This document shows positions 1-12,474 of a stretch of DNA of 64,000 nucleotides, one piece after another (position 1 is the stretch's first letter; each line of letters starts with the position of its first letter). The notes under the pieces are model-generated. The model saw nothing but the letters and a program-made list of their open reading frames with translations, had not been told where the DNA came from and made no database searches. The stretch spans positions 98,018 through 162,017 of the forward strand of contig NW_006763133.1 of the NCBI RefSeq assembly GCF_000264905.1, read 5' to 3'. The position numbers were made by a program, and so were the translations under genes. This DNA is from Stereum hirsutum FP-91666 SS1 (lineage: Eukaryota; Basidiomycota; Agaricomycetes; Russulales; Stereaceae).

Positions 1-894
1 GCACTATAGTCACCCAAGGTTTGTCGCGGAAGTGTGTCACCCACATCAGAGAGCATGGCTCTCGGCCTCGAAGGATCACAGTCAAATACCACAGAACTGT
101 CCCCGGAGCCGCTGGAAGAAATAAGTAGGAGATGATGGTGTGGATAATGTCTTGATAACGATGACCACAGCATCCATCTTCGGTGGCATCTAGCAGAAGG
201 AGACATGCCGAGGCCAGAGTCAGAACTCTATCATATTGCTCGCCGACCCGAAGCAGAGGTACGGAGGCCAGATGGCGACAGCCTGAGCAAGCTTCACACT
301 GTGCGTGGCAATGGTAAGCTTCAGCAATATCAAATGACCGAGCTCTCTTACCTGCAACGCTATTATTTGCCGTTCATTCACGCGTGGTGGTGGTTTTTAG
401 GAGAAGAAGCCAGAGGGTGGCGTCAAACTCAAATGAGGAACCTCGAGCCGGCAACATCCGGATGATCAAAAGACTCCGCCATGTTGGTATTCTCTTTTCT
501 GTCTTTCCTCTATCATCCAAATTTTGCACCTACTAGGCTGCTGCAACAGTAGAACTGTAATACGTGATATCTTCAAATACTGTCTCTCTCTAGGATACCA
601 CGGCAAGAAATGGGTACCTGAATATCGTGGTCGTCGCATTGACGTCGGGGAAAGCGCGGTTTGAATGGCTGTGAAATCGCATTTTTGGACACTTCTTGTG
701 CGTCTTCCTTCGAGGTGTCTACGAGGATTCTACTACCTCCAGGCCCTGTGATTGTATGCGAATCTTGTTGCTCGCGACTTATAGTATAATACGGTCTTGG
801 GGGGTTCTCACATTTGACTGTCTCCCCACCCTCCCTGTCGTCGCTCGAGTTGACATGATCATCTACTCTGTGGCTGTCGCTTGATAACTCTGAT
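1..894. other. No gene assigned
   Basis: Short open frames occur on both strands, but none shows a family motif, a signal peptide or convincing splice-joined continuity. The last part is presumably the 5' flank of the membrane-protein gene starting at 895. Confidence 0.5.
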
Positions 895-2407
895 ATGCTA
901 CAATTGACCGAAGCGGGCTTGATCTCGACGTCGGTGCAAGCGATTCTATATGGTGCGTCGTTCTCAATACTTAGCAATCACAATCCGGAGCGTTATACTA
1001 ACAAATGTTTTCTACAGGCTTCTCTGTTCTCATGTTCATGCTGACGTTCTGGATCCTTTTACGAGGCCAGAGCAAACAGCATCCAAACTATGCACTCATT
1101 ACGGCGGCCTGTGCTCTCCTTGTCTTGACCACTGCAGTACGCAGACGTTAGAGCAATAATGTGTATGGAATCATCACCGACCTTTGCGCTTAGGAGATGG
1201 TGGTCAATATCATCCGCATTTGTGATGGTTTCCTTACAGTTGGACCTTCACTCCCCGGCGGACCCGTTCAATACTTTAACGACATCTCTCAACGCACCTT
1301 TCTCATCAAGAGCTGTCTCTTCAATACGCAAACACTCATCCTCGATGCTGTAGTCGTAAGTAGTACCATGTCTGGAGCGGCCATGTTCTGTTCGAAGGAC
1401 GATGTCATCCTTTATCCTCTAATTGTAGATTTATCGAGCCTACATCGTCTGGAACAATAGGCTCTTGGTCGTGGCACTCCCCGTTCTCGGGTGGATGGGC
1501 CTTTTCGGTAAGTGTATATTGTCATTCTTTTTTACGCCACTCTAACCTCAGCGCTTTGCAGCTTGCTCTGTGGGAAATAACATCGCACTTGGGACACTTC
1601 CACAGGACACGGACAATATCTTCGCCAATTCGAAGGCGACCGGAGAGTGGATCACCTCGGTATATGCTATGACTCTGGCGACTAATTTGACTGCCACCAG
1701 TGCGCATCCTTCATTACCTTAAAATCCCAGTGTTGATGGTGTCTTCTGTCCAGGTCTCCTTGCGTTTCGCATATGGAGAATCAACCGCTCGGTGGCTCAG
1801 TACCGTACCAGAGACCGGCTCTCCCCGATACTGCGAGTCATCATCGAATCTGGAGCCATATACTCCGTTACAATCACGGCCGCACTCGTCACCTTTGTGG
1901 TCCAAACTCCTGTGGTCTATGTTCTTCTCGATCTGGTATGCCTTTGCCCATGCATCTCGCTCAAAATCCGTAACAAAATCCTTAACTTGCTTCTCACTAA
2001 TCCTACAGGTCTCCCCTATCATTTCCATCGTTTTCAACATGATCATCATCGGTGTCGGCATGGCCTCCGACCGACTCTTTTCCAGCCACCAGGTAACGAC
2101 CGAGCCAACAACAACCGACCTCCGCTCCTTCGAGCGTGCTCAACGTAGTGGCGGCGGCGCGTTCCGCATCAATCGGATCGGGGCGAACGGGAGCGTCGAC
2201 GGCCATGAGTTGAAGTCTATTGCCGTGCATATCACCGAACATCGCGAGACAGATGCGGATAGGTATGCTGGCGCTTGGAACGGTGCCGGTTGTCAGTGTG
2301 ACCATGATGGGGATACAGATACAGAGGCGGAGAGAACGAAGAACCAAGCCCATGAGGTAGACGTTGAAGAGGCTGACACTCCAAATGTTTCGCCTACAGA
2401 CGTTTGA
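895..2407 (+). CDS. Multi-pass (about 7 TM) Agaricomycete membrane protein
   Basis: I chose the ATG at 895 because it opens MLQLTEAGLISTSVQAILYG and joins in frame across an intron at 953-1017 to a hydrophobic segment (GFSVLMFMLTFWILL). Further exons read EMVVNIIRICDGFLTVG, IYRAYIVWNNRLLVVALPV, TSLLAFRIWRINR and LRVIIESGAIYSVTITAAL. There are about seven exons separated by short GT-AG introns (for example one ending TACAG before GTCTCCCC near 2010). The protein has about seven hydrophobic stretches, the YRAYIVW and FRIWRINR signatures common in an expanded family of uncharacterised mushroom integral membrane proteins, and a hydrophilic, acidic C-terminal tail rich in T, E and D that ends at 2407. 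Family membership rests on these motifs; topology and function are inferred. No ligand or role is known to me. All joins keep frame, so the gene looks intact. Confidence 0.7.
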
Positions 2408-3299
2408 AGTATGTTCTCGTTTCTTTCCCTTTCTGTCCTTCCTTTTGGATCTGCTCTGCATACGTTGTATGTCTCTGCTGTCTATATAGACCTCACGTTT
2501 CCGTGTCGCGGCATGGAAGGAGTTGTCGATGACGATTTATTTGCACGGCGCCAGGACATCATTTCTACGCTCCCAGAAACATATATCGATTGCATCCTGC
2601 TGTCACCAAATGTAGATCGGCTTTGTCCGAGTGAGCTCGGAGCGTGCAGAGCACGAAGGGCCTGGCTCCGTTTCTGCGCGTGCAGAAGGCTGCATTAGAG
2701 GGCTTGACGATTATAGCATGTGCTGCGTTGCGGTATGGTGGAGAATAGTTCCTCAGACTTCACATATACCTCTGGCTCTTGTTTGTTCAGGGAGCTCATG
2801 TGCTCAGTGCAATCATGGGTCGTCTTGCCTTCACAGAAAGCTGTAGTGCTCTCGATCCATGGTATCACTGTCTCCCGCTCTTCTGCTGCTCGCGCGAATA
2901 CGATTGGCACCCGGTCTATGGCTCGGTTCTTGCCCTCAGATATCGCGGAAATGTCGTCAGTTACAGTAGTCTCAATTGGATTGGCTCGTGAGGCACACTG
3001 CAAGTCAATTCACTACCAGCTATCAATACGTCTATCTTTCTAATGGTTGGTATTTTGAGCTTTCGGGATCCAGTGGATACCCTCATGCGGTTGAATAAGC
3101 GCAGTGAGGCACCGCCTTTCAATCATCGTCAGTATGCTGCGGCTAAATACCGGAAGTGTTCATAGAGCTACTCGGGATATCCTCTGCTCATAATACAACT
3201 GTACTTACCTAGTGCAAGAATGCCGGAAGACAGACTTGGTTCTGATTATCCGTTCAATCTCCATATGTCCATGGGCGAGGCTTTCCATTCGTCACTATG
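2408..3299. other. No gene assigned
   Basis: Several 60-107 codon frames overlap on both strands around 2.70-3.04 kb. None is recognisable and no splice-joined model improves them. The stretch ends at the target-site TTA of the transposon at 3303. Confidence 0.4.
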
Positions 3300-3302
3300 T
3301 TA

Positions 3303-4289
3303 GGGTGCATTCGGCAACCGAGAGCGGCAGATTCTCACCGGATTTCCAGCCACGGATTTCGTCCTCGGCGGCTGGCGCCGAGCCTTCTTCACACTCCGAC
3401 ACTGTCACGGTGGCTACGTGCTTTCGCCACCTCTTATGCGTACCATAACGATAACAGACGACCATTCCACTTTCTCGCATGAAGGCTTTCTGAAGCAGAC
3501 AATCCCTACTCTGAAATGTTTGTTTCTTAATTTCATCTGCAGAGTCATGTTCTGCCGTGCGTTATGAGTCGGGAAGTACGTGACACTGACTGGCTCTCGC
3601 CACTTTGCCTACTAGCTTTGTCTGCCATGTGGCATCGCCCTCCCCTCATCCAGCATACGCTCTGGAGCCCTGATGATACCTTAATCGCGTGCTATAGTGT
3701 TCGTGATGAAGATTTGTGTACGAAAACCTCGGTTATACTTACACGGAGCCCTTCCATCCTTGAAGGTGGCAACAAGGTGGCAACCAAGTGGCAACAGCTA
3801 GTAAGTAGTACCTCTAGCAAAAGGTCGTGTAATAATAGCAATAAGTCATAATATAGTCGTAAGAGGCAGCTCAAGAGAGATGTCGACAGTGCCTCAGATG
3901 TCTTGCTTACCTCTTCCTCTACATTTTGTCACTGTTGATGTTTGTGGTCCCATAGACTCGAAATCATACTGCAAAATTAACAACTGTGCCTTGATAGATC
4001 TGTCTTCGAGTGGTCACATCGTAAATATGCATTTATCTCTGAACGAGATGCTACGATTGGTGGTCTAGCCAAACGACGACGACAAGACGACGAACTCGCG
4101 CAAAGGTGCCACTGAAGAATGAAGTGGCAAAGCACTCCGGAGTCACATCAGTCACGCAATATGTGCGCGGCAGGGGTCGGCAGGCACCACGGCTGCCGAA
4201 GAAGCCACGAAATCCGAGAATCCAGATTCTTTCGTTTTGGCAGGAGAATCCGCCGGAAATCAAACCGCTCTCGGTTGCCGAATGCACCC
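3303..4289. mobile_element. Non-autonomous TIR DNA transposon, PIF/Harbinger-like by its TTA duplication
   Basis: The left end begins GGGTGCATTCGGCAACCGAG at 3303, and the exact reverse complement ends at 4289. The perfect terminal inverted repeat is about 25 bp, after which the two ends diverge although both stay rich in related GGATTTC-type words. Both ends are flanked by TTA (3300-3302 and 4290-4292), a 3-bp target duplication. GGG termini with a TTA/TAA duplication are what is known of PIF/Harbinger elements. The 987-bp interior has only short frames (60-95 codons) and no transposase, so it would depend on a source elsewhere. The superfamily assignment is inferred; the inverted repeat and duplication are directly visible. 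Confidence 0.75.
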
Positions 4290-4504
4290 TTAAGTGAAAA
4301 CATGGTGTAGCCTACCATACATAACTGCAACGCTCCGAATAGCTTTAGCATGCGTTAGACAAGCAACACAGGACCAGTCACGTCAATTTTGGACGACTTG
4401 ATCATTTAACTCGTGCTCTATCTTTGACATTGTGGCCCGGTACTTAACTGAAAGGGTTTGCTTTCATTGACCTTCAGGATCATTCAGGTCAACATCAGGT
4501 CAAC

Positions 4505-6099
4505 ATGAAGTCATTCTCTGCTCTCATCGCCGTCGCTGGCCTTGCTGTTCAGGCCTCAGCTCACTGTATGTCTTTCAGTAGGTCAAAGGAGTATTCACCT
4601 ATATTCCTCATTCTTTTGCGACAGATGTGTGGCCCCAGCTTATCAGCGGCGGTACCACCACCGATGAATGGGATTACGTCCGGTATGAGGTCGGCCTAAC
4701 GGTGTCAGTTTTGGTGACTAACGGATACCTTTTCGCGGTTCAGCGAGACCAACAACTTCCAGAGTCTTGGACCTGTACGTCCTTTGCTTGATCTCTCTGG
4801 ATGTGATCTGAACATGCTCTATTGATTGACCAACAGATGACCGATGTCACCTCTACCGACGTTCGCTGCTATGACTCCACTGAGTCGGGTACGGCCTCGA
4901 CTCTCAGCGTTGCTGCCGGCTCTACTATCGGATTCACCGTTAGCGGTAACCCTGCTAACCTCTACCATCCGGGTGTACGCGCTTTCCACATCAGTCAGGA
5001 CCTCTGCACATCGACCTGATTGGGGCTTTCTCGAACAGGTCGTAAATGTATACATGGCACAGGCTCCCAGTGGTACTGACGTTGCAGACTGGGATGGAAG
5101 CGGCGATGCCTGGTTCAAGGTATTGCTCAACAGATTCTGGCTTATTTTACGCTATTCACCTGCGCCGCACCTGGTAGATCTACCAAATATCTGCCGTTAC
5201 AGATGGTGGTTCAACTATTACTTTTCCCGCGACTGGTAAAGCTTTTCATGTCGTGTCAGCTTGCCCTCTGCTCATCCGGAGTGATACTAGGAATGTCCTC
5301 GGTTACTTTCCCGATCCCGTCCGAGCTTCCGTCTGGCCAGTCAGTACTTTCGTTGATATATTTGACAGTATCTATACTCACTGGTCGTCCGATCCAGATA
5401 CTTGGTCCGCATTGAGCACATCGCTCTCCACGTGGCTCAATCATACGGTGGTGCACAGGTATGTCTCTAGCACCTTTCACATTACGTCGGCAACAGCGTT
5501 AAATATTTCCTTTTTCTGTAGTTCTACATCGCCTGTGGTCAAGTCGAGGTGAGTTGCGCTCTTTGTACCACTTTTAAGAGCGCTTCCATCCATGCTGAAT
5601 TCGCCTCCCCCTGCCCAGGTCACCGACGGTGAACAAATTATTCTCCCGTCACCTCTTGGGCCTCATACTGAATTCAAAACTCCCTTCTTAAGGCGGAAGC
5701 GGCACACCCGGACCTCTTGTTGCCTTCCCTGGGGCTTACACTGTGCGTTAAATTGCCATTTCTCTGTATGGTGCCTGATACTGAACGTTCTTTCTTACTG
5801 CAGGGATACGTGAGTCACATTATAAAGCTTTGAGTTCTCCAACTGTCTAACAATGCTATCACCACCTTTATTTGCTGCTCCAGGAGCCTGGTATTCTGTG
5901 AGAGTTCACTTTCCTCTTTCCTTCTCGCAAATATTGAATGGATGCGCTTCCCCATATGCAGAATCGATATCTACTACCCCATTCCGGCCAACTACACTCA
6001 GGTACGCATGTCTACAAATGCATACCCATGAAGAAGTGCACGTCTTGCTGACTTGAACATTTTACACAGCCCGGCCCTGCAGTGTGGCCTGCTTCCTAA
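4505..6099 (+). CDS. AA9 lytic polysaccharide monooxygenase (GH61-type), secreted
   Basis: A copper enzyme that oxidatively cleaves cellulose-type polysaccharides outside the cell. Exon 1 encodes the signal peptide MKSFSALIAVAGLAVQASA, immediately followed by His, the N-terminal histidine-brace residue; after the first intron the mature protein reads HYVWPQLISGGTTTDEW. The second brace histidine lies in LYHPG (before 4971). Later exons give WFKIYQISAVTDGG, the conserved QYLVRIEHIALHVAQSYGG (around 5400-5458), FYIACGQVEVTDGG and GTPGPLVAFPGAYTGY, and the gene ends PGPAVWPAS with the stop at 6097-6099. About eleven exons join in frame through short GT-AG introns, one with a GTCAGT donor near 5340. 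No carbohydrate-binding module is present, so it is a single-domain form of roughly 230 residues. All key residues are visible and it looks intact. The next gene, an esterase on the same strand, is also extracellular. Confidence 0.93.
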
Positions 6100-6961
6100 A
6101 CGTTGGTACTGCGGTCATGCCACTGGCCACAAGATGCCTTCGAGCACTACGAAGTGATAGCTGAGAAAGACTCTTTCTTATGGATTGGTATAATGGGCGA
6201 CAGGACGTGTCGGCAACGACTACGATTGATGTACGATGGTTTCATCTGTGTCTTACCGGCTTTCATGTGAATCAACCTTAATCAAGTGTGAACTTGGAGA
6301 ATCCAGTTCGAAAAGATATTCGCCAGATATTCGCACAGACCCGTGGGAATATGTGCCACACCGTCCCTTGATCCGGGTTAAGGTCTCTGACTCATCGACT
6401 TATCCGTGTTTTCTGGTGACGGAAGACCACGACGTTCGGGATCACCTTGCCATCCTTTTCTACAAATACGATGCTCGACCTCATGGTACGCTCACCTGTC
6501 TCGCTGTATACATGGTTCATCGTTCAGGCTACTGTGCGGCGATCTGGCCTCTGGGCAGATGACCAGGGATTTGTATCTTGTATTTCAGCGCTTCAGGCAA
6601 TTTTATCGATTCCTTCGTGCTTGCAAAAGGATCAGTGCTGAGCGCCATCAAAGCATCACCCTTGGCGGTGGCTGCGCTGATCCTCGTTCGTATTCGCCAG
6701 GCGTCTGCTCGAATGTAGGCGCTAAGGCGAATATCTGGCGGCGAGCTTGTCTAGGGGACTAAGTACGAGCTCGCAGATCATTCACATCCAGTCTAAGGTG
6801 AGGTTGGAACTTCTCGCCCTCTCGCCTTCGAAGAACCTCATGATATACCATCTGACGTCGGCTGACTGGCTTCAAGGGCTGCCGTTGCCCGCAGACTTGT
6901 GCATGAGGGTATAAGAATCATAGTGGAGAGGCGAAGTTGGGCTCACAGGGCTCAGCTCATC
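6100..6961. other. No gene assigned; includes the esterase 5' flank
   Basis: Open frames of 60-118 codons between 6236 and 6762 overlap each other and match nothing I recognise. No TATA box stands out before 6962. Confidence 0.4.
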
Positions 6962-9136
6962 ATGGTTTCCTTCAACTCTATCGCTCGAACGACACTCTTG
7001 GGCGTATTGACTTGGGGTGCCCATTCTGCTCTCTGTCAATCTCCAAGGCCAACGGCGAGCGTGACCAATGGGACTGTCGTCGGTGTCGAGCTGCCTACTT
7101 TCAACCAGGAATTCTTCGGTGGAATACCCTTTGCCCAACCACCCGTCGGGGACCTTCGCCTTCGACTTCCAGTCAGCATCAATTCGACCTTCCCGAATGG
7201 CACATTCGACGCGTCTGAATATAGTCCAATTTGTCCCGGTCATGGAGGAGATGACGTTGGGTGTGTTCTGTCTTATACATCCTCTTGTGTTGATGCGACT
7301 AATAACCTGCCGTCAAGATATTCATTGGATGAGGACTGTTTAACTCTGAACGTTTTGAGGCCCATGAATATTTCAGCTGGAGCCAACCTTCCCATCATGC
7401 TGTGGATTTATGGTACGGGTGTCTTTTCTCCACATACCACTGATTCTGATCCGTACGCTTCTAGGTGGCGGATACGTCATGGGATCGTCCAGAGATACAA
7501 GATACAACCAGAGCTACACTGTCAGCCGCAGTGTAGAGATGGGTACGCCCGTTATCGGTGTCTCAATAAACTACCGTGTGTCCCACTTTGGATTTATGAA
7601 CTCTCGACAAATATTCGATGAGGGCCTCAGCAATATCGGATTATGGGACCAAAGACTCGCCTTAACTTGGGTACAAGAGAATGTGAATCACATGTCTATT
7701 GCTTGTGCCCCTTTACCTACCAACTGACGGTCTATATTCTCAGATTGCGGCATTCGGAGGCGATCCAGCTAAAGTGACGGTTAGCACTCTGCTTCACTGT
7801 TAGAGATGTTTCGTACTGTGAAACTCATTACTTGAAGGTCTGGGGCGAGAGTGCCGGTGCTATGTCCATCAGTATGCACCTCATCGCCTTCGGAGGTTCG
7901 GACGATCCTCCCCTATTCCGCGCTGCAATCCTCGAATCGGGCACCCCTACTACTCAGAGCTACGAGACTCCCGACCTCTACCAGCCTGCATTCGATAGCT
8001 TTACCGCATTCGTAAATTGTTCAGATGCTCAGGATGTCCTTGCCTGTCTTCGCGCCGTGCCGTACGACCTGTTCTTCGCTGCTGGGGGGAATATTTCTAC
8101 CGCCACATCAAACTGGGAGCCTATCATCGATGGTAATTTTATTCCAGCCTTCCCAAGCCAGCTATTGAAACAAGGCAAGTACGTGAACGTCCCGATCCTG
8201 AGCGGCGCGAATACAGATGAAGGGGTTTCGTTTGGTCCTGGGGGCATCAACACTGAGGACGAGCTCATAGACGCTTTGTTTGGTATGGTTCAGTTATATT
8301 CAGTTACCAGCTCAGCTACAGCACGCTTATAGTACGATGTCGTAGCTACGTCATTTGGATTCGCTCGCAACTCGACATTGCGAAACTTGTCCAGTCTCTA
8401 TTCATCGGACCCTACAGACGGGGCACCGTTTGGAACTGGCGACCTTCCATCGATCAAAAATGGTTCGCTCGACAAGAAGGCGGACGCCATTTACGGCGAT
8501 ATCATGATGATCGGAACCCGGAGGAACCTTGTCGAAACTTACTCGAACACGACAACTGCGTGGTCTTATCGCTTTGACCACCTTCCGGAGTACTTGACCG
8601 TCCAGGAAGGCGTGGGGCATTTCGTTGAGAGTACGTTCAGCCCTTTCTCTCCTATAATCTATTGTGACCGGATTTCTTGCTGATACTGGCTCGTGGATCG
8701 TTTCCCAGCACCTTTCGTCTTCAACAATCCGCTTCCTCCCGGCGTTGCCCCGACGGGAACTGCCAATCCGCGAGGCAACTCGACGGACGACTTGTTCCTC
8801 GGATTGACGATGCAGTCCCAATGGATCAGTTTCGCTGTTCATCTTGATCCCAACTTCCATGGGGGTAAGTGTTTTTGTTTCATCTTCGATGCCGTTTATC
8901 TAATCTCCCGTTCTAGTCGAAGGCATTCCTTATTGGCCTGATTACGCGAATGGTACTATGAACATGGTCTATCACAACAGTACGGAAGGTATGCTGCTCT
9001 GCGCGGTGTCTGAGCATTGTATTCTTGCTCATGATCACATCTGTTCTCTTTAGGTGGAACGACGGTGGAAGTTGACAACTTCCGACAGGCTGGAATTGCC
9101 TTTATCAATGAGTGGTCGACGGACTTTGCTCGCTAG
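6962..9136 (+). CDS. Secreted type-B carboxylesterase/lipase (alpha/beta hydrolase)
   Basis: Hydrolyses carboxylic esters, probably outside the cell. The start at 6962 opens a signal-like stretch (MVSFNSIARTTLLGVLTWGA); an upstream in-frame ATG at 6899 would put charged residues in front of it. Family landmarks appear in order: FFGGIPFAQPPVGDLRL near the N-terminus, DEDCLTLNV, GGGYV oxyanion-loop glycines across the intron near 7415, the nucleophile elbow GESAG with Ser at 7850-7852, the acid Glu in NTDEGVSFG (near 8220), and the catalytic His in GVGHFVE (near 8613). The ending FRQAGIAFINEWSTDFAR is also typical. About eight exons of roughly 530 residues join in frame with short introns. Many NxS/T sequons suit a secreted glycoprotein. 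The substrate cannot be deduced; feruloyl-, cholesterol- and general esterases share this fold. Confidence 0.9.
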
Positions 9137-9305
9137 TGGTGTAAACCTTATTTGAGATGTCGACCAATGCATTCTATTCGTGATACTATTCCATTCTATG
9201 CATGTCCCGTACAGCTGCTATTCCCTTAGCGTTGGAACATCAAAGGTCACTGTGACCCGATCACGTTCTCCCATAGATAATAAATGCATCGATCTCAAAA
9301 AGGAA

Positions 9306-10956
9306 TTATCTAAGTGCGCCAGCGACATCCACTAGGCTTTTAAAGGTCATCAGTGCAGAGTCTACTAAGGGTCCCGTCCACCAGCATGGGCGATCTTCTT
9401 GTTCCGAACCTGGACTAAATTCGATGGAAGATATCTCCCTAGATTGCAGTGACCATTCCGATGGTGCAAAGTTCTTGACGTTGAGAACTAGTCGACTCAA
9501 GAGAAGGTTTGGAATGCTTTTCCGCCAGGGTAGAAATCCAGGCGTTAGTCAACCACTATCGAATGAATTCTGCCGGAGACGTTACCTCGAGAAGAATGGA
9601 CCGCCGATGGTGGAAAAAGCTGCTGTTGCGGACGGGGTCTGTTGTTCATGTGTCATAAGATGTATCGCAGCACAGCAAGTGAGGTACATACATCTGGACC
9701 ATTGCGAGATGACTGTGAATATAGAGCGCGGTACTGTGAGTCGCAGCATATCTCTTCCGAGGAGAAACTAAAGCTTACTATTGCTACGCAGACCTGCATA
9801 ACTTGAATAGCCAGCATTGCACTGGAGTGGCACGAGGTATCAATAAATTATTTTCCAAATAATTCATGAGTATCGCATTCACAAGAAGCATATTGCACCT
9901 GCACAGTGTAAAAAGGGACTGAAATCAATCAATACCATCACAAGATGTCTGTTCAGCTACTCACCATCCCGTAGAAGAAGATGTGAAATACTCGATGTTC
10001 TGAGTAGTGACTTGACTAGTCGCGATTGCGAGTATGTCTTGTGGATCGTCAAGACAAATATGAATCCGTTGAAAACGAAAGCAACGATAGGTAGAGCTAT
10101 ATTCACTATCGAGTGGGACTGGTCAATATTTTGTATGCCAAGCGGAGTGCAATCCCTTACGGCTGTACCAAATCAGCTCCTTCGATTGTTGACCGATCGA
10201 ACCTCAGAGCACTCACCGTCTCACAGACTGCGGCCCATAGGTTGTCAGTCTACAACTCGAAATGTGCGCCAACGAACTCCCATTCGTTGAAACGCTTCGT
10301 ACTATGATGGACTCCTGGATTACATCAGCCAAGGAAGATGCTAAACCAGTCTTGATACACACGAATATGATCATCGCTAGGCGAGCCGCCACTAGTGGAG
10401 CAGCGATGGCGATTATCCATTGAACACGTTCATTGATAGCATAAACACGCAGAATAGCGAGAGCTGAATGTGAAATGACATGAGTGACGAGCCAGAGCGC
10501 GGTAAGCCATGCTCACCTGCTTCAGCTGAGATAGCGACGATGTAGGCTCCGCGAGACGCCCCCTCAAGCGCCTCACAACTACTCGCTCATTTAGCGGAGC
10601 ATCGAGCACTAGATCAAGAATAAGACCCACTGTAGATCTGAGCTCTCTCCCCGGCGAGTCGTGATCCATTGGAGAGAAAGACTGAGAAGAGTGCCGTATC
10701 TGTTCATGAAGTACAAGGCTGAAGTGCTAGTGAACTTCCTGGACCAGATTGCATCGATTTCTTGAGGCACGGTCTGTATCATATCTACAATCCACATAGC
10801 TGGAGTGGAGTGGAACATTGGATGTGAAGGAGACAGTAGAAGATCAGCGTCGTCGTAGGGTCGCAATGTCAAGTAGGTAAGACAGCACCTAACGCCGAAG
10901 TTACCGCGTAGCTGTTCAGGAGCCTGTATGGGTAAGCCACGCGTTGAGAATATCAT
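9306..10956 (-). CDS. DUF6533-type multi-pass membrane protein (3' part uncertain)
   Basis: The minus-strand frame from 10956 has hallmarks of this mushroom-expanded family: APEQLRGNFGVRCC, then TVPQEIDAIWSRKF and ALYFMNRYGTLLS. Downstream pieces read GLILDLVLDA, ALAILRVYAINERVQW (around 10420-10450), SIVNIALPIVAFVFNGF and SRLVKSLLRTSSISHLLLRDG (ending near 9972). The region 9306-9500 gives SRLVLNVKNFAPSEW, like the usual C-terminal segment. Between 9970 and 9500 I could not find a splice join that avoids stops: after LLLRDG the natural acceptor leads to an early stop, and the hydrophobic continuation LLVNAILMNYLENN lies in another frame. The 3' half may therefore be misread, differently spliced or decaying. 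The function of DUF6533 proteins is unknown. Confidence 0.6.
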
Positions 10957-12474
10957 CGATGCTTATGGGAACAAAAATTGAGAGAAATGAAATACCATAT
11001 TTCGTTCGTAGGAGGGACGTCTGCGGAGAACGATGGCAGAGACATGCAAGAAAAAGTAGGAAGTAGCCACGTCGCATGAGCTGCCGCCCCTACCTTTGTC
11101 ATGTATATACGATCTACAATTGATTAGCCTACATGAGTACCGGCGGGGATAGGTCAGTACGTAGATGCTATGTAGGCAAAGGCGTTCTCGGATTGCCGAG
11201 TGGGAATATTATGTTCGACCTGAAACACCGTAGAATACCGTGGACCATCAGACACTGGTCACCCTCACTAGCCAAAAATAGTTGTGTTCCTCCATGTTCT
11301 GCGTGAGTCATGAAGAAAAGGCGTAGGAATGACCTATAGAACTGGAGCAGCGGACTAGACTAAGGGAGGGTTGACGCCTGCGAGAGATATTACTAGGATG
11401 CTGAGCATCGGCAAGTAAGTATATGTTTCATAGAGCATAAGTAGGAGGGAATTCTTTCCGTTGTTATAAGGTGCAAAGTTTCGATATTTTGCAGGCATGT
11501 ACGCGTTGTGCTTCCTCCCTAGTGGAGTAGGATGCTATCTTCGTTCAATGGTATATGTACGAGTATTGATTGTGTCAGAGGGGCGTGTCGGAGTGACGTG
11601 GCCATTGTTGAGACGTACCGGCTTTCGCCGTTTCAAATATGAGGCACCCTCCGGCGAGGGCCGGCGACGCACTTTCCATTCTTATTCTTTCCTTTCTTCC
11701 TGAAAATTCTCTGCTTGACTGTAGCTGGAAACACCGACGACCACAGGCTACTGCGAGGTGCGGAGTGTATCCACCGAAGGAATGACCATTATTACAATTG
11801 CGCATGAGTAAACTGCAAATCTAACAAGAACGATGTTATCCATGAAGACCTGCGCCTCTACGTACGCGTACTCTCGTTTTCCACTCCTTTGTCCGTAAAG
11901 ACCTCCTCCGTTCCCCTCGCGCCGTCTTATATGCCCCAGTTTCTGCATATTTCAAAGTTGCGTATCTACATTGATTCGTTGCCGTTCGAATTGCAGTCCG
12001 GATAGAACATTTCGGCGAGGCCGATCGCCGTTCTACGTACATACTCCACACGACGTGTTGACCTGTGTTGACGTCACCCCCTTCATCCCCTCTCGACTCT
12101 TATCCAGTTTCTATTATCTTGAATTTCGTTTATCTTCGTTTGATGATCCTTCCATTTTAGGTCGATCGCGTCTACCTGTCACTGTCAAATCTGCCTGACT
12201 CCTGCAGTAATCCCCGCCGTAGACCCACCATTGTCTACCCGAAGACGGAAGGACGAATACATGGAACTTGGACGTGCCTGCCGAGGCCCGGCCTAAGTAC
12301 GCTTACCGTATCCCTTTGGCCACCGCCTCTTGTCAAAATGATTCGCTCTGGCTTATAAGCTAGAGTTCGCGCCGCTCGTCTCCTTTTTTCTTTCCCTCGT
12401 CTGCGTTTCCTTTCACGCAACACCATCACTCTCTTCGCTTCTTACTCACCCCCTTCGAAAGAAACAAGATAGCC
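10957..12474. other. No gene assigned; promoter side of two divergent genes
   Basis: About 1.5 kb between divergent starts. Only short overlapping frames are present. A TATA-like GCTTATAAGC lies at 12351-12360, about 115 bp before the ATG at 12475, followed by a pyrimidine-rich stretch (12370-12470) typical of fungal core promoters. Confidence 0.5.

Noticed and set aside
573..977. 134-codon minus-strand frame near the window start
   Set aside because: No motif, and it overlaps the first exon of the membrane-protein gene, which is better supported.
6899..6961. Upstream in-frame ATG for the carboxylesterase
   Set aside because: It would place charged residues before the signal peptide; the ATG at 6962 starts a normal secretion signal.
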